In this document: one piece after another, positions 9,201-14,000 of the stretch | How the letters are laid out: the number at the start of each line of letters is the position of its first letter | How positions within the stretch are numbered: the first letter of the stretch is position 1 | Origin: Baffinella frigidus | Taxonomy: Eukaryota; Cryptophyceae; Cryptomonadales; Baffinellaceae | DNA: 24,983 nt | Direction: 5' to 3' | Assembly: GCA_026770585.1 (NCBI GenBank) | Contig: MU646578.1 | Location: 296,935 to 321,917, forward strand | Program-made: the position numbers and the translations under genes | The notes under the pieces: generated by a model | Seen by the model: only the letters and a program-made list of their open reading frames with translations | Told to the model about the DNA's origin: nothing | The model's database searches: none

Positions 9201-11685
9201 TCACCAGGAGGATCTGTTGCGGCGGTTGAGCACCAGCACGACCTTTCCGAACGACCCTTCCCCGATCTTGTTCACCACTTGCAACCCAGACTGCGGGAGG
9301 GATTAGGGTTTAGCGGTTGAGGGGTTGTGTGATTGAATCCCTCTCTCACCCCCCCTCGACAGTCCAATAACACAAACACCTAAACCCGAAGCACGTTCGC
9401 AGTCTTGATTGCAAGTGGTGAACTCTCTCACCCCCCCCCTCGACAATCGAATCACACAACCCCCTTACCCATAAGCCCCCCCGCAGTCTGGATTGCAAGT
9501 GGTGAACTCTCTCTCACCTCTCTCTCTCTCCCCCCCCCCCCGCGCCCTCCCATGACCCTAGTCCTCTCCTTCCCTACAGTAGAAGAGGGAGAGGGGGGGG
9601 CGACGGTATAACCCTGACCCGATAATTTCATCTCGACAGATAACTGAGTCAGTTCAGTTTCAATAGGAGGTTGAATGGGAGAAATTACTTAGGGCATAGC
9701 AAAATTTAATTAGGCCTCCTAATTAAACGAAAACGCCAATTAGGGAACTGATTCTGTTATCTTTCGAGATGAAATTACTCGGAGACCTGGTGTAGCAAGA
9801 GACCTCGGGAGACAGGTCTTGCTTCCATATGGAAACAACTATAATTTATAAAGTTTCTTTCAATCAAAATTACTGCACGTTTGCTTCCATATAACTAATA
9901 AAGATCGTTCTGTGTAGCAAATTTGACTGAACCAAGTTTATAAATTACAAGTGTTTTCATACGAGATTTCTATCGATAAGAGGGGCCTTTGCTGGTAAGA
10001 GAAAAGCCTGGATTGATACCACCAACCCTCCCTGAAGGACCAAATCGATTGATTTCGAACGGTTCCCAAAAGTTGATTTTGTACCAAGATTGGACTTAAG
10101 TTGAGACCTCGGGGTCGGAATCGACCCCGACGCCCCTTAAATTCGAGGTCTGGAAATCGACGATTTGGTCTCTCTGTGAGGGTTGGTGGTACAATTGTCT
10201 CTGAGGCGGGCCCGTTTCTTAAGGCGCATAGGCTTTTGTATCACTCAACTCAAGGCTCAAGGGCCTGTTTTAGGACCTGTATCGAGAGTAATGAAGAAGA
10301 ACAAGGTTGGTGGTACCAACCTGGCCGCCATGTACCCCCCACCCCCGGAGGCTAGGGTTCAATCTCTGTAAACGTAATGAATAATTGCTGTGAGGCAACA
10401 AAAGGTCCCACACGATTGGATCTTGCCAATTGGATCATACCAGTAATAGTAAAAGTATTTTTGTAGTAAATCGCGTTTCACTAACAGCAAGTAATCAATA
10501 ATTTAACGGAGGCTAGGGTTGAGCAGCCCCTCGAAAAAGGTCTCCTAGCTCTGTCTCAGTCTGTGTGGGCACGCCAATTGGGTTCGCTCGGGCTCTTTTC
10601 CACTCCAAAGTAGACGGATTTGTACCGCAAATCCAGCATGTCAACTTTCATAGTTCACAACGCCTTCGTCAAGGAATAATGGGTCCAAGCCCTGTTACAA
10701 ATTGTGTACCAAACATTGGGACACGACCCTAAAACAGCCTCAACGGACATTTAATCCACTTCATGGTCGTGTCCATGGTCGTGTCCCATACAAAATTTGT
10801 ACGGGGCTTGGAGCCATTATTTCTTCACGAAGGCGTCGGAAACTACTAACTTGAGAATAATCTGTCAACCCGAGTGAGGCGAGCTAGGTCTCGCACACCA
10901 TTCAAGAAGGGCGCCTGGCGCCCCGATGTGGGTGTTACGAGTAGGGTTGAGGGGTGAGAGGTAGAGGAGAGGGAAGTGGCGGGGGAGAGAGCAAGAGGGA
11001 GGGAGGAGGGGAGGGAGGGAGGGAGAAAGAGAGAGAGAACGCGCGCGCGAAAGGCGCGACTGATGACTAATTTTCACGTTTCCCGATGCGAACAAAGCCT
11101 GCTCGGATTAGTTACCCTCCCGGACAAACTCGCCCAAATCAGCCAACCGTCTTCGGGGAGACTCTCTGCGGGCGCGAGTCTCAGTGGAGGACCCAAGGAC
11201 GCCAGCGACGCGGCGTGTCAGGTTCCCCAGACGGCCCGCGACGCAGCATGTGTCTGCGATGCAGCGTTTTTGCGAACGGTTGCAGGGTGGGGAGTGGCGA
11301 CCTGCCTCGGAACGATCCCCTGAATCCCGCAGAGCTCCGGCGTGCTCGGGATGTGGGTTTGGAACTCGAGGGCTTTCCGGAGGAGCGAGCGGGATTCGAA
11401 CGGCACGAGCTCCTCGTGTGACACTGAGCGGCAGCGGGTGAGGAGGTGCGGCATGCGGCTGCGGTGCATGGTCTCGGTCTTCGAATGGTTGAAATTGCCA
11501 ATGAAGGGGTTGTTCTTGTTCAGCCTCGCCGGCAGGGTCGTAAGCGGGCTCCCCTTGTTCTCCACTTGTGCCAGCAACACACCACTCCCCCAGCCCCCCC
11601 TCTGCAGCGTCCGGACCGGGCTCTCATCACCCTGGGGAGGCTCCTCACCTCCCTCGGCATATTGTGATCCAAGCATTACGCCCAT
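243..11685 (-). CDS. Split Ser/Thr protein kinase gene (gene-level entry, 3' end off window)
   Basis: Eleven exons on the minus strand are placed from GT-AG junctions and reading-frame continuity: 11685-11302, 9290-9205, 8113-8065, 6845-6789, 5847-5744, 5230-5182, 4895-4839, 3214-3125, 2128-2078, 1348-1271 and 293-243. The last ten give 672 nt, or 224 codons, with no stop. Catalytic landmarks are in order: GEGSFG loop, VIK lysine, alpha-C Glu 19 residues after that Lys (same spacing as PKA), HRDIK, Asn five residues after the HRD Asp, DLG 18 residues after it, GTLGYVAPE, DMWAMG, and GFQPF. HRDxK is the Ser/Thr-type signature. DLG replaces the usual DFG, a substitution known in active kinases. 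The remaining C-lobe lies left of base 1. The subfamily is not recognised. Introns are phase 0 except two in phase 2. Expression and exon choice cannot be seen here. Confidence 0.9.
295..360. repeat. TTTAGGG/TTTGGGG heptamer tract
   Basis: These are short runs of the plant-type telomere heptamer and its TTTGGGG and TTCGGGG variants, within the kinase gene's 3' intron region. Confidence 0.85.
425..538 (+). mobile_element. Dispersed retroposon-like repeat, copy A
   Basis: About 110 bp matches copies at 10193 and (reverse, 5' truncated) 21325. It begins near CTGTGAGGCGGGCCCG and ends in a purine tail of AAG repeats. Target-site duplication is not evident for this copy because both flanks are heptamer repeat. 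Confidence 0.6.
540..800. repeat. Degenerate heptamer tract (TTTAGGG, TGTAGGG variants)
   Basis: Seven-base periodicity is visible throughout, with TTTAGGG, TGTAGGG and TTTGGTG units. No gene is seen. It lies in the intron region between kinase exon 10 copies and exon 11. Confidence 0.8.
907..932 (-). pseudogene. Kinase exon 10 fragment (donor side)
   Basis: It encodes MGVLCYET followed by the intact donor ACG|GTCTCC. The rest of the exon is missing. Confidence 0.7.
1017..1080 (-). pseudogene. Kinase exon 10, 5'-truncated copy
   Basis: It encodes MCPGATLQDMWAMGILCYET with donor ACG|GTCTGC. The first residues (VAKEQG) and the acceptor are replaced by heptamer DNA. Confidence 0.8.
1271..1348 (-). 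CDS. Kinase exon 10: subdomain IX
   Basis: The acceptor CGCTAG| leads to 26 codons: VAKEQGMCPGATPQ, then DMWAMGVLCYET, with donor ACG|GTCTGC. DMWAMG is the D-x-W-x-x-G motif of alpha-F. Joining to exon 11 gives CYET-VFGFQPF, a normal kinase continuation. Three other partial copies surround it. Confidence 0.9.
1526..1558 (-). pseudogene. Kinase exon 10 fragment (acceptor side)
   Basis: An intact acceptor (GACGGTAG|) is followed by VAKKQGMCPGA, after which exon similarity stops. It is the mirror case to the donor-side fragments at 907 and 1017. Confidence 0.75.
1600..1870. repeat. TTTGGTG heptamer minisatellite
   Basis: About 270 bp of nearly perfect 7-bp repeat with unit GTTTGGT, including scattered TTTGATG and TGTGGTG variants. 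It creates long spurious ORFs in several frames on both strands. It is a homogenised variant of the TTTAGGG family. Confidence 0.95.
2078..2128 (-). CDS. Kinase exon 9: activation segment to APE
   Basis: The acceptor GTGGGCAG| precedes 17 codons encoding ASKGMGIVGTLGYVAPE, with donor GAG|GTGACCCC. GTLGYVAPE is subdomain VIII, containing the P+1 loop and the APE Glu. Phase 0 on both sides. A second copy upstream is interrupted by a palindromic element. Confidence 0.92.
2212..2414 (-). pseudogene. Kinase exon 9 copy split by an inserted palindromic element
   Basis: On the minus strand an acceptor (ATCGGCAG|) and codons ASGAMGI occupy 2414-2394. The exon then resumes at about 2234-2212 with ATCGTGGGCACGCTTGG. 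The intervening bases form an inverted-repeat element. The exon copy also degenerates before the APE codons. Confidence 0.7.
2235..2393. mobile_element. Palindromic element inserted in exon 9 copy
   Basis: The arms ATGAATACGATTT / AAATCGTATTCAT and TGTATCTTAA / TTAAGATACA face each other around a short loop. The outer ends read ATCTCATCCGG on the left and, as reverse complement, ATCTAATCCCG on the right. Similar ends occur on the element at 3291. GATC is present on both sides and may be a target duplication. Confidence 0.65.
2485..2648. mobile_element. CACACAGCGG-family MITE, full-length
   Basis: The left end CACACAGCGGGCTACGAAGG and the right end AATCCCCACGAGGTCCGGGT form degenerate terminal inverted repeats. 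The interior contains GCGGATTGCCTACTGTCGGG, shared with the other copies. Confidence 0.65.
2701..2734 (-). pseudogene. Kinase exon 8 fragment (donor side)
   Basis: It encodes LAVDLSSEEVE followed by the donor GAG|GTGC. The upstream part of the exon is absent. Confidence 0.65.
2871..2958 (-). CDS. Kinase exon 8, nearly complete copy B
   Basis: The copy is nearly identical to copy A, with synonymous differences in the SSEDDLE codons. It lacks the first two exon bases and the copy-A acceptor. Those are replaced by a repeat carrying GCTCCAAAGTTGACGG motifs. The donor GAG|GTCCT is intact. Use of this copy would need a different acceptor (AG occurs in GGAGCGGAG just upstream), so it may be a non-functional duplicate. 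Confidence 0.6.
3125..3214 (-). CDS. Kinase exon 8: PRN/DLG, copy A
   Basis: The acceptor CTGAAACAG| leads to 30 codons encoding PRNVLVTEADRAYLIDLGLA and then VDLSSEDDLE, with donor GAG|GTCCCAAC. Asn of PRN and Asp of DLG are the Mg-binding residues. Activation-segment length from DLG to APE is 31 residues, about seven more than PKA. This is the only copy with both splice sites clearly intact. Confidence 0.9.
3291..3468. mobile_element. Long-arm palindromic element with TTACTACAC core
   Basis: Near-perfect inverted arms of about 70 bp (start TTTCATCCGGTCAGGTATTT, end mirrored at 3468) flank a loop with ACTATTACTAGTAAT. The inner arm AAATTTACTACACGTTTG is the core shared with elements near 7929, 9818, 10375, 17501, 19094 and 22143. 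Confidence 0.8.
3482..3508 (-). pseudogene. Kinase exon 8 fragment (acceptor side) 1
   Basis: The acceptor CTCGCGCAG| is followed by CCGCGGCACGTACCAGTC (PRHVPVT). Similarity ends at GGCGAACC, where heptamer-like DNA begins. Confidence 0.7.
3586..3632 (-). pseudogene. Kinase exon 8 fragment (acceptor side) 2
   Basis: The acceptor CTTCTTCCAG| is followed by codons PRNVLVTEANRAYLI. Similarity then breaks off at a GATTAGG motif that resembles the flanking heptamer repeats. Confidence 0.75.
3752..3781 (-). pseudogene. Kinase exon 8 fragment (acceptor side) 3
   Basis: The acceptor CTAAAACAG| is followed by PRNVLVTEA and truncated at GGTT next to heptamer sequence. Confidence 0.7.
3835..3945. repeat. 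TTTGGGG heptamer tract
   Basis: Two runs of TTTGGGG units are separated by TTTAGGG units, inside the exon 7/exon 8 intron. Confidence 0.85.
3946..4082 (-). pseudogene. Two degenerate kinase exon 8 acceptor-side fragments
   Basis: One (about 3946-3971) keeps VLVTGAN-like codons after a damaged start. The other (about 4066-4082) keeps the acceptor CTCGCGCAG| and NVLM-like codons. Both are weak but in the same orientation as the other exon 8 copies. Confidence 0.5.
4261..4308 (-). pseudogene. Kinase exon 7 copy, 5'-truncated
   Basis: It encodes AVDNLHSISIVHRDIK with donor AAG|GTGCCTCC. The first residues (ITH) and the normal acceptor are gone. The HRD loop is intact and Glu-Tyr is changed to Asp-Asn. 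Confidence 0.8.
4514..4549 (-). pseudogene. Kinase exon 7 fragment (donor side)
   Basis: It encodes HSISIVHRDIK followed by donor AAG|GTGCCTCC. It breaks off at GAGTGGA, the same exon motif that is amplified in the adjoining 37-bp repeat. A shorter possible remnant lies near 4386-4398. Confidence 0.75.
4560..4659. repeat. 37-bp minisatellite incorporating exon 7 sequence
   Basis: Two full units (4560-4596 and 4597-4633) and a partial third read TCGACCCAAACCCTCTTCGG, then AAAATCGAGTGGAGG. The second half (ATCGAGTGGAG) is the exon 7 sequence encoding LHSI on the minus strand. Confidence 0.85.
4728..4830. repeat. AACCGTR heptamer array
   Basis: About fourteen 7-bp units alternate between AACCGTA and AACCGTG (TTTACGG/TTCACGG on the minus strand). 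It lies immediately downstream of the exon 7 donor. Confidence 0.95.
4839..4895 (-). CDS. Kinase exon 7: HRD catalytic loop
   Basis: The acceptor CCCCCAACAG| precedes 19 codons encoding ITHAVEYLHSISIVHRDIK, with donor AAG|GTGCGTGC. HRD carries the catalytic Asp, and the Lys two residues later is Ser/Thr-type. At least two further copies keep the HRD end and the donor. A fourth remnant is part of a 37-bp minisatellite. Confidence 0.92.
4900..5175. repeat. Mixed TTTAGGG/TTTGGGG heptamer tract
   Basis: It fills the intron between kinase exons 6 and 7. No coding signal is seen. Confidence 0.85.
5182..5230 (-). CDS. Kinase exon 6: alpha-D to start of alpha-E
   Basis: The acceptor GGCCATTTTCAG| is followed by 49 nt and the donor CTGCAG|GTTCCT. 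One nucleotide completes exon 5's phase-2 codon (Arg). The next 16 codons read ERVRLGEGNTAPIFLQ and end in phase 0. Joined to exon 7 this gives IFLQITHAVEYLHS, a typical alpha-E sequence. The exon was found by looking for the phase bridge the flanking exons demanded, and both sites fit well. Confidence 0.85.
5393..5542. repeat. Minisatellite, 19-27 bp unit GGTTGACTGAA...
   Basis: Seven degenerate units start at about 5393, 5412, 5432, 5451, 5470, 5497 and 5524. Spacing is mostly 19-20 bp, with two 27-bp units. The last unit continues into GGCAGGCTTTGTTCGCA, which recurs inverted near 11085-11105. Confidence 0.85.
5744..5847 (-). CDS. Kinase exon 5: beta-4/beta-5 and hinge
   Basis: The acceptor CGAAACAG| is followed by 104 nt encoding HTNIVRFFGFYEQGPRHV and then LMLLGHVDGRELHEIL, leaving phase 2 at donor CTCAG|GTTCC. 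HTNIV matches subdomain IV (H-x-N-I-V). The segment after RHV replaces the usual hinge sequence (EYV or similar) with LGHVDGREL. Two truncated upstream copies keep only the acceptor-proximal half. Confidence 0.9.
5868..5955. repeat. GA microsatellite
   Basis: Imperfect (GA)n lies between kinase exon 5 and its truncated copies. Confidence 0.9.
5974..6026 (-). pseudogene. Kinase exon 5 fragment (acceptor side) 1
   Basis: The acceptor GAAAACAG| is followed by HTNIVRFSGFYEEGPRHV, then exon similarity stops. Two substitutions distinguish it from the full exon. Confidence 0.8.
6188..6239 (-). pseudogene. Kinase exon 5 fragment (acceptor side) 2
   Basis: The acceptor CGAAACAG| is followed by HTNIVRFFGFYEQGPRHV, stopping at the same codon as the fragment at 5974. 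Both are followed by TTCAAT and heptamer DNA, so one fragment was probably copied from the other. Confidence 0.8.
6480..6785. repeat. TTTCGGG heptamer tract
   Basis: About 300 bp of TTTCGGG and TGTCGGG units with frequent 1-2 bp irregularities, directly downstream of the exon 4 donor. It generates several spurious Gly/Phe-rich ORFs. Confidence 0.9.
6789..6845 (-). CDS. Kinase exon 4: alpha-C helix
   Basis: The acceptor CCCCAAAAG| leads to 57 nt (19 codons) encoding VGTIRDCVEREIRIHAKCE, with donor GAG|GTGCGAAC. The second Glu of ERE lies 19 residues after the VIK lysine when exon 3 is joined, which is the canonical salt-bridge spacing. This is one of the few kinase exons with no obvious extra copy in the window. 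Confidence 0.88.
6850..7000. repeat. Degenerate TTTAGGG/TTGAGGG tract
   Basis: Heptamer-like intron sequence upstream of kinase exon 4. Confidence 0.75.
7042..7203. mobile_element. CACACAGCGG-family MITE, full-length
   Basis: Terminal inverted repeats CCACACAGCGGGCTACG and CGAAGTCCGCTGTGTGG enclose an interior with ACGGATTGCCTACCGTAGGG. A related terminus (CCACACGGTGGGCTTCGCAG) lies at about 7220, suggesting a second, decayed copy. Confidence 0.75.
7260..7640. other. Intronic stretch with no gene found
   Basis: Between kinase exons 3 and 4. It contains a weak inverted pair (CGAAGATTTTCGACTTTTT near 7420 and AAAAATCGAAGATTTCC near 7546) but no coding signal. Confidence 0.5.
7645..7865. repeat. 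CCCTAAA then CCTACAC/CCTGCAC heptamer tract (opposite orientation)
   Basis: Here the C-rich strand is on plus, opposite to most heptamer tracts in the kinase gene. The first part is CCCTAAA. The second is homogenised to CCCTACA and CCCTGCA. Confidence 0.9.
7929..8031. mobile_element. Palindromic element with TTACTACAC core
   Basis: The arms CAATTGCTCTTGGCGCAAAG and, in reverse, CAATTGTTTTTGGGCAAC flank the core AAATTTACTACAC / GTGGTAATTT. Confidence 0.65.
8065..8113 (-). CDS. Kinase exon 3: catalytic lysine (copy A)
   Basis: This 49-nt exon encodes EGYNLVIKLVERDESE, with the VIK lysine of subdomain II. The donor is GAG|GTGCGAG. The acceptor is inferred at CCTGAG|C because that gives the one nucleotide needed to complete exon 2's phase-2 codon. 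The acceptor context is weak (no strong pyrimidine tract), so the 5' boundary is less certain than the 3' one. Confidence 0.75.
8158..8245. repeat. CT-rich/CTCC microsatellite
   Basis: CT and CTCC repeats followed by (CA)n separate kinase exon 3 copies A and B. Confidence 0.9.
8281..8329 (-). CDS. Kinase exon 3: catalytic lysine (copy B)
   Basis: A second full-length version of the same 49-nt exon reads EGQNLVIKLVERDESE. It differs from copy A mainly by Tyr to Gln and synonymous changes, and its donor is GAG|GTTGGAGG. Phase and length match copy A, so either could serve, possibly as mutually exclusive exons. A CT-rich microsatellite separates the two copies. Which copy is spliced is not visible from sequence. 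Confidence 0.65.
8430..8750. other. Intronic stretch with no gene found
   Basis: Between kinase exons 2 and 3. It includes a short direct repeat (ACTTTTAGGGTGA, twice near 8480-8510). No coding or palindromic signal stands out. Confidence 0.5.
8858..8881 (-). pseudogene. Kinase exon 2 fragment (donor side) 1
   Basis: It reads NRRNAYS and then donor CTG|GTGACC. The break at the exon 5' side falls in GGTT, shared by the exon and the adjoining heptamer. Confidence 0.75.
8962..8980 (-). pseudogene. Kinase exon 2 fragment (donor side) 2
   Basis: It reads GCCGTAACGCCTGCTCCTG followed by GTGACT. It is a shorter and more diverged donor-side copy. Confidence 0.6.
9102..9118 (-). pseudogene. Kinase exon 2 fragment (donor side) 3
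   Basis: Only about 16 exon bases before the donor CTG|GTGACC remain. It is located at the end of the TCTAGGG array. Confidence 0.5.
9205..9290 (-). CDS. Kinase exon 2: glycine-rich loop
   Basis: The acceptor CCTCCCGCAG| is followed by codons for SGLQVVNKIGEGSFGKVV, then LVLNRRN, and the donor CTG|GTGACC. The exon is 86 nt and leaves phase 2. GEGSFGKV is the ATP-binding loop (subdomain I). Three partial copies of the donor side lie downstream, and two inverted copies of the acceptor side lie upstream. The last residues before the donor (RSS) differ from one partial copy, which reads AYS. Confidence 0.9.
9399..9423 (+). pseudogene. Inverted fragment of kinase exon 2 acceptor side, 1
   Basis: GCAG followed by TCTTGATTGCAAGTGGTGAAC lies on the plus strand, opposite to the gene. 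It matches the acceptor and first 21 bases of exon 2 with few differences. Confidence 0.7.
9483..9507 (+). pseudogene. Inverted fragment of kinase exon 2 acceptor side, 2
   Basis: GCAG followed by TCTGGATTGCAAGTGGTGAAC lies on the plus strand. It is one base from exon 2 over this stretch. Both inverted fragments then run into CTCTCTCACC, so they form a tandem duplicate. Confidence 0.75.
9622..9779. mobile_element. Inverted-repeat element (TAATTTCATCTCGA ends)
   Basis: Ends TAATTTCATCTCGA and TCGAGATGAAATTA are complementary, and ACAGATAACTGAGTCAGTTC pairs imperfectly with GAACTGATTCTGTTAT. The loop holds AATTAGGCCTCCTAATT. Confidence 0.75.
9818..9965. mobile_element. Palindromic element with TTACTGCAC core
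   Basis: Imperfect arms (AACTATAATTTATAAAGTTT versus AAGTTTATAAATTACAAGTG) flank a core of AAATTACTGCACGTTTG and GTGTAGCAAATTTG. The arms are unrelated to those of the 3291 element. Confidence 0.65.
10018..10192. mobile_element. Inverted-repeat element (TACCACCAACCCTC ends)
   Basis: TACCACCAACCCTCCC plus GACCAAATCG is mirrored by CGATTTGGTC and GAGGGTTGGTGGTA. GACCTCGGGGTCGGAATCGA and related inner bases form a further hairpin. Confidence 0.7.
10193..10304 (+). mobile_element. Dispersed retroposon-like repeat, copy B, with 12-bp flanking duplication
   Basis: It matches copy A at 425 over most of its length and ends in a purine (GAAGAAGAAC) tail. GGTTGGTGGTAC occurs immediately before (10181-10192) and after (10305-10316), as a target-site duplication would. 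No clear pol III box was recognised, so SINE versus LINE 3' end is open. Confidence 0.7.
10375..10505. mobile_element. Palindromic element with AGTAATAGTA core
   Basis: The arms TAATGAATAATTGCTGT and ACAGCAAGTAATCAATA pair imperfectly. The interior carries CCAGTAATAGTAAAAGTATT and TTTGTAGTAAATCGCGTTTC, diverged from the core of this family. Confidence 0.55.
10642..10856. mobile_element. Inverted-repeat element (CGCCTTCGTCAAGGAATAAT arm)
   Basis: The left arm CGCCTTCGTCAAGGAATAAT continues with CCAAGCCCTG, ACAAATT and GGGACACGACC. The right arm mirrors each block (GGTCGTGTCCC, AATTTGT, CGGGGCTTGG, ATTATTTCTTCACGAAGGCG). GGTCGTGTCC is tandemly doubled on the right. Confidence 0.75.
11302..11685 (-). 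CDS. Kinase gene, N-terminal exon (128 codons)
   Basis: An open frame runs from the ATG at 11685 to a donor reading CAG|GTCGCC at 11302, leaving phase 0. That joins cleanly to the next exon (SGLQVVNK, glycine loop). The predicted 128 residues have no recognised domain. They are polar, with a basic Ser-rich stretch (HSKTETMHRSRMPHLL) and an acidic Gly/Pro-rich start, as expected of a kinase N-terminal extension. The frame stays open to 11218 if the donor is not used. Upstream, an in-frame TAA lies near 11785, so an earlier in-frame start would have to be the GTG at 11751 or a spliced leader exon. Assignment to the kinase gene rests on strand, phase and position only. Confidence 0.55.
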
Positions 11686-11689
11686 AAGT

Positions 11690-12060
11690 CCTCTCCCGAC
11701 ATCTCCATCGGAACTGCGACTTCTGGCTCTCCGGGCAGCAGCCTCCGGCACACTCTCCTTCCCTTTTCCCAGCTCAGTTATGGGCTCTGAATGCGTCTTC
11801 TCAAATTAGAGAAATTCAAGCTCCAAACTCCCAACACCCGCCACCCCGCCACCCGTTGTGATGAATGCCGTCAGTCTGTGGCGGCGACGTGTTAGCCCCA
11901 GAGAGGCCAGACCCTCCGGAAGGCCCAAAGAAGCAGCGCAGCGGCCGGTCGAGAGGAGGGGACTTGCTGTGCCCGGGCACTGAGAATTTAGAAATTGGGC
12001 GAGTGTGTCCTTTTTAAAAACTCGAATTGTTATTCCACTACAATCGATTTTAGAAAGGGC
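11690..12060. other. Region upstream of kinase exon 1, no gene supported
   Basis: Minus-strand frames here are interrupted before the exon 1 ATG. It may hold the promoter or a 5' UTR exon, but no motif is decisive. Confidence 0.4.
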
Positions 12061-12097
12061 CACGCTTCGATTTGACCATTACGGTACGTACCGTAAC

Positions 12098-12131
12098 AGC
12101 ACAAGAGAGAGCGAGAGAGAGAGAGCGAGAG

Positions 12132-12183
<52 letters not shown>

Positions 12184-12786
12184 NNNNNNNNNNNNNNNNN
12201 NNNNNNNNNNNNNNNNNNNNNNNNNNNNNNNNNNNNNNNNNNNNNNNNNNNNNNNNNNNNNNNNNNNNNNNNNNNNNNNNNNNNNNNNNNNNNNNNNNNN
12301 NNNNNNNNNNNNNNNNNNNNNNNNNNNNNNNNNNNNNNNNNNNNNNNNNNNNNNNNNNNNNNNNNNNNNNNNNNNNNNNNNNNNNNNNNNNNNNNNNNNN
12401 NNNNNNNNNNNNNNNNNNNNNNNNNNNNNNNNNNNNNNNNNNNNNNNNNNNNNNNNNNNNNNNNNNNNNNNNNNNNNNNNNNNNNNNNNNNNNNNNNNNN
12501 NNNNNNNNNNNNNNNNNNNNNNNNNNNNNNNNNNNNNNNNNNNNNNNNNNNNNNNNNNNNNNNNNNNNNNNNNNNNNNNNNNNNNNNNNNNNNNNNNNNN
12601 NNNNNNNNNNNNNNNNNNNNNNNNNNNNNNNNNNNNNNNNNNNNNNNNNNNNNNNNNNNNNNNNNNNNNNNNNNNNNNNNNNNNNNNNNNNNNNNNNNNN
12701 NNNNNNNNNNNNNNNNNNNNNNNNNNNNNNNNNNNNNNNNNNNNNNNNGAGAGAAAGAGAGGGAGAGAGAGAGAGAGAGAGAGAAA
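12098..12786. repeat. GA microsatellite containing a 565-base assembly gap
   Basis: (GA)n at 12098-12183 and 12749-12788 flanks N at 12184-12748. The gap lies inside the microsatellite. The long ORFs reported across it are artefacts. Confidence 0.95.
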
Positions 12787-12799
12787 GACCGTAGGGGTG

Positions 12800-13690
12800 C
12801 CCGCACTACCCCTCGTTCGCGGTACGCGGCATTGTGCTGTTGGCGTTGATAGATAAGGACGCGGGGCGGGAGAAGATGACTGGGGCCGGCACTGTGGGAT
12901 CAATGAGGAGGGGCGGGGGCGGCGCGCCTAACGGCCCCGCATGTAGAGGAGACTGGGTCCCGGCATTGCGCTGCTCCCAGTACCCGAGTTCACCCCTGGA
13001 GGGTGTGCGCCTATTAAGAACTTTCTGATAGAATAGGGGGAACGTGGAAGGCAAGTCAGGTTATCTTATCTGCCGGTCCTGACGCGCGATCCATCGGGAG
13101 CGGCCCCTTGAACCACAGCGGGCGGAGCCCAATGCTCTATTTGGGAAGTATGGCAGACCCGGTCCTAGCTTGGGGAAGGCACGGGCTGACACCGACAATC
13201 CTGTTTGATAAACACGAAATCAACGAAATCAACACAGGGTTGTCGGCAGCTCGGCTCGAGCTGCCATACCGTTGAAGACTCGAGGCTTGCGCGTCGAGGC
13301 TTGTACACTCGTGGGGTGCCTCTGGGAGGCGACACGCGAGAGCAGAAAGATGCTCTAGAGAGTCACCTACCCAGAGTCATATATCACCGATTATACAACG
13401 TATACGAAGAAAAAACAGATGCACTACCTTACGGAAGGGCGCGTCGTTGGGCCATGTTGGGAGAAAATAAAACCTAAAGGACCTTAAGGTTGGACGAACT
13501 CTCTCTTCCCCCCCTTTGCCTGCCTTGCCAGGGACCCAAAATTTTATCTCCGACAACGAATAAAAAATATCTTAGCCTGAAAACTCCCCTCGTGGTTTTA
13601 GGCCAAGTTTTCGATTTGACCATTACGGTACGTAGAGGGGGTTTTCCAAAGAAAAAACAGATGCAGTTAGACGAACTCTCCCCGCCCCAC
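12800..13690. other. Gene-poor stretch with scattered short repeats
   Basis: No defensible gene. A loose inverted pair, ACCGACAATCCTGTTT and ACAGGGTTGTCGGC, lies at 13191-13248. GATTTGACCATTACGGTACG at 13614 repeats the 12071 sequence. AACAGATGCAGTTAGACGAA at 13655 recurs at 14857. Confidence 0.5.
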
Positions 13691-13949
13691 CCCACACAGC
13701 GGACTTCGAAGGGATTTTGAATAACACCTCAGCGAGAAGACCTAGAACCCTACGGTAAGCAATCCGTAGGGACGTAGGTGGGTTTCAACGGATAAGGTAA
13801 CAGAAAGGTGGCCTGTTTTGGGATTCGAAAGCAAAAATGCTTTCTATGCAGTCCTTTCTACGGAAGGGCGTGGCGTTGGGCTATGTTGGGAGCATTTAAA
13901 ACCTAAAGGACCTAAAGGGCCGAAAATCCCTTCGTAGCCCGCTGTGTGG
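13691..13949. mobile_element. CACACAGCGG-family element, long version
   Basis: The ends CCCACACAGCGGACTTCGAA and TTCGTAGCCCGCTGTGTGG are inverted repeats. The first half equals the short MITE in reverse orientation. The second half contains the dispersed block with CTATGTTGGGAG and ACCTAAAGGACCTAAAGG, suggesting an insertion or capture. Confidence 0.75.
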
Positions 13950-14000
13950 CTCGGCCGGGCACCGAGCATGTTAGATCTATCTTCAACAACGAATAAGCGT

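Noticed and set aside
11385-11420. Possible tRNA B-box on the minus strand (GTTCGAATCC)
   Set aside because: The flanking bases do not form a T-arm stem (TGCCG versus CCCGC), no A-box or acceptor stem was found, and the bases are better explained as codons VPFESRS of kinase exon 1.
12005-12903. ORFs of 240-283 residues around 12100-12860
   Set aside because: They consist mainly of N bases and GA repeat.
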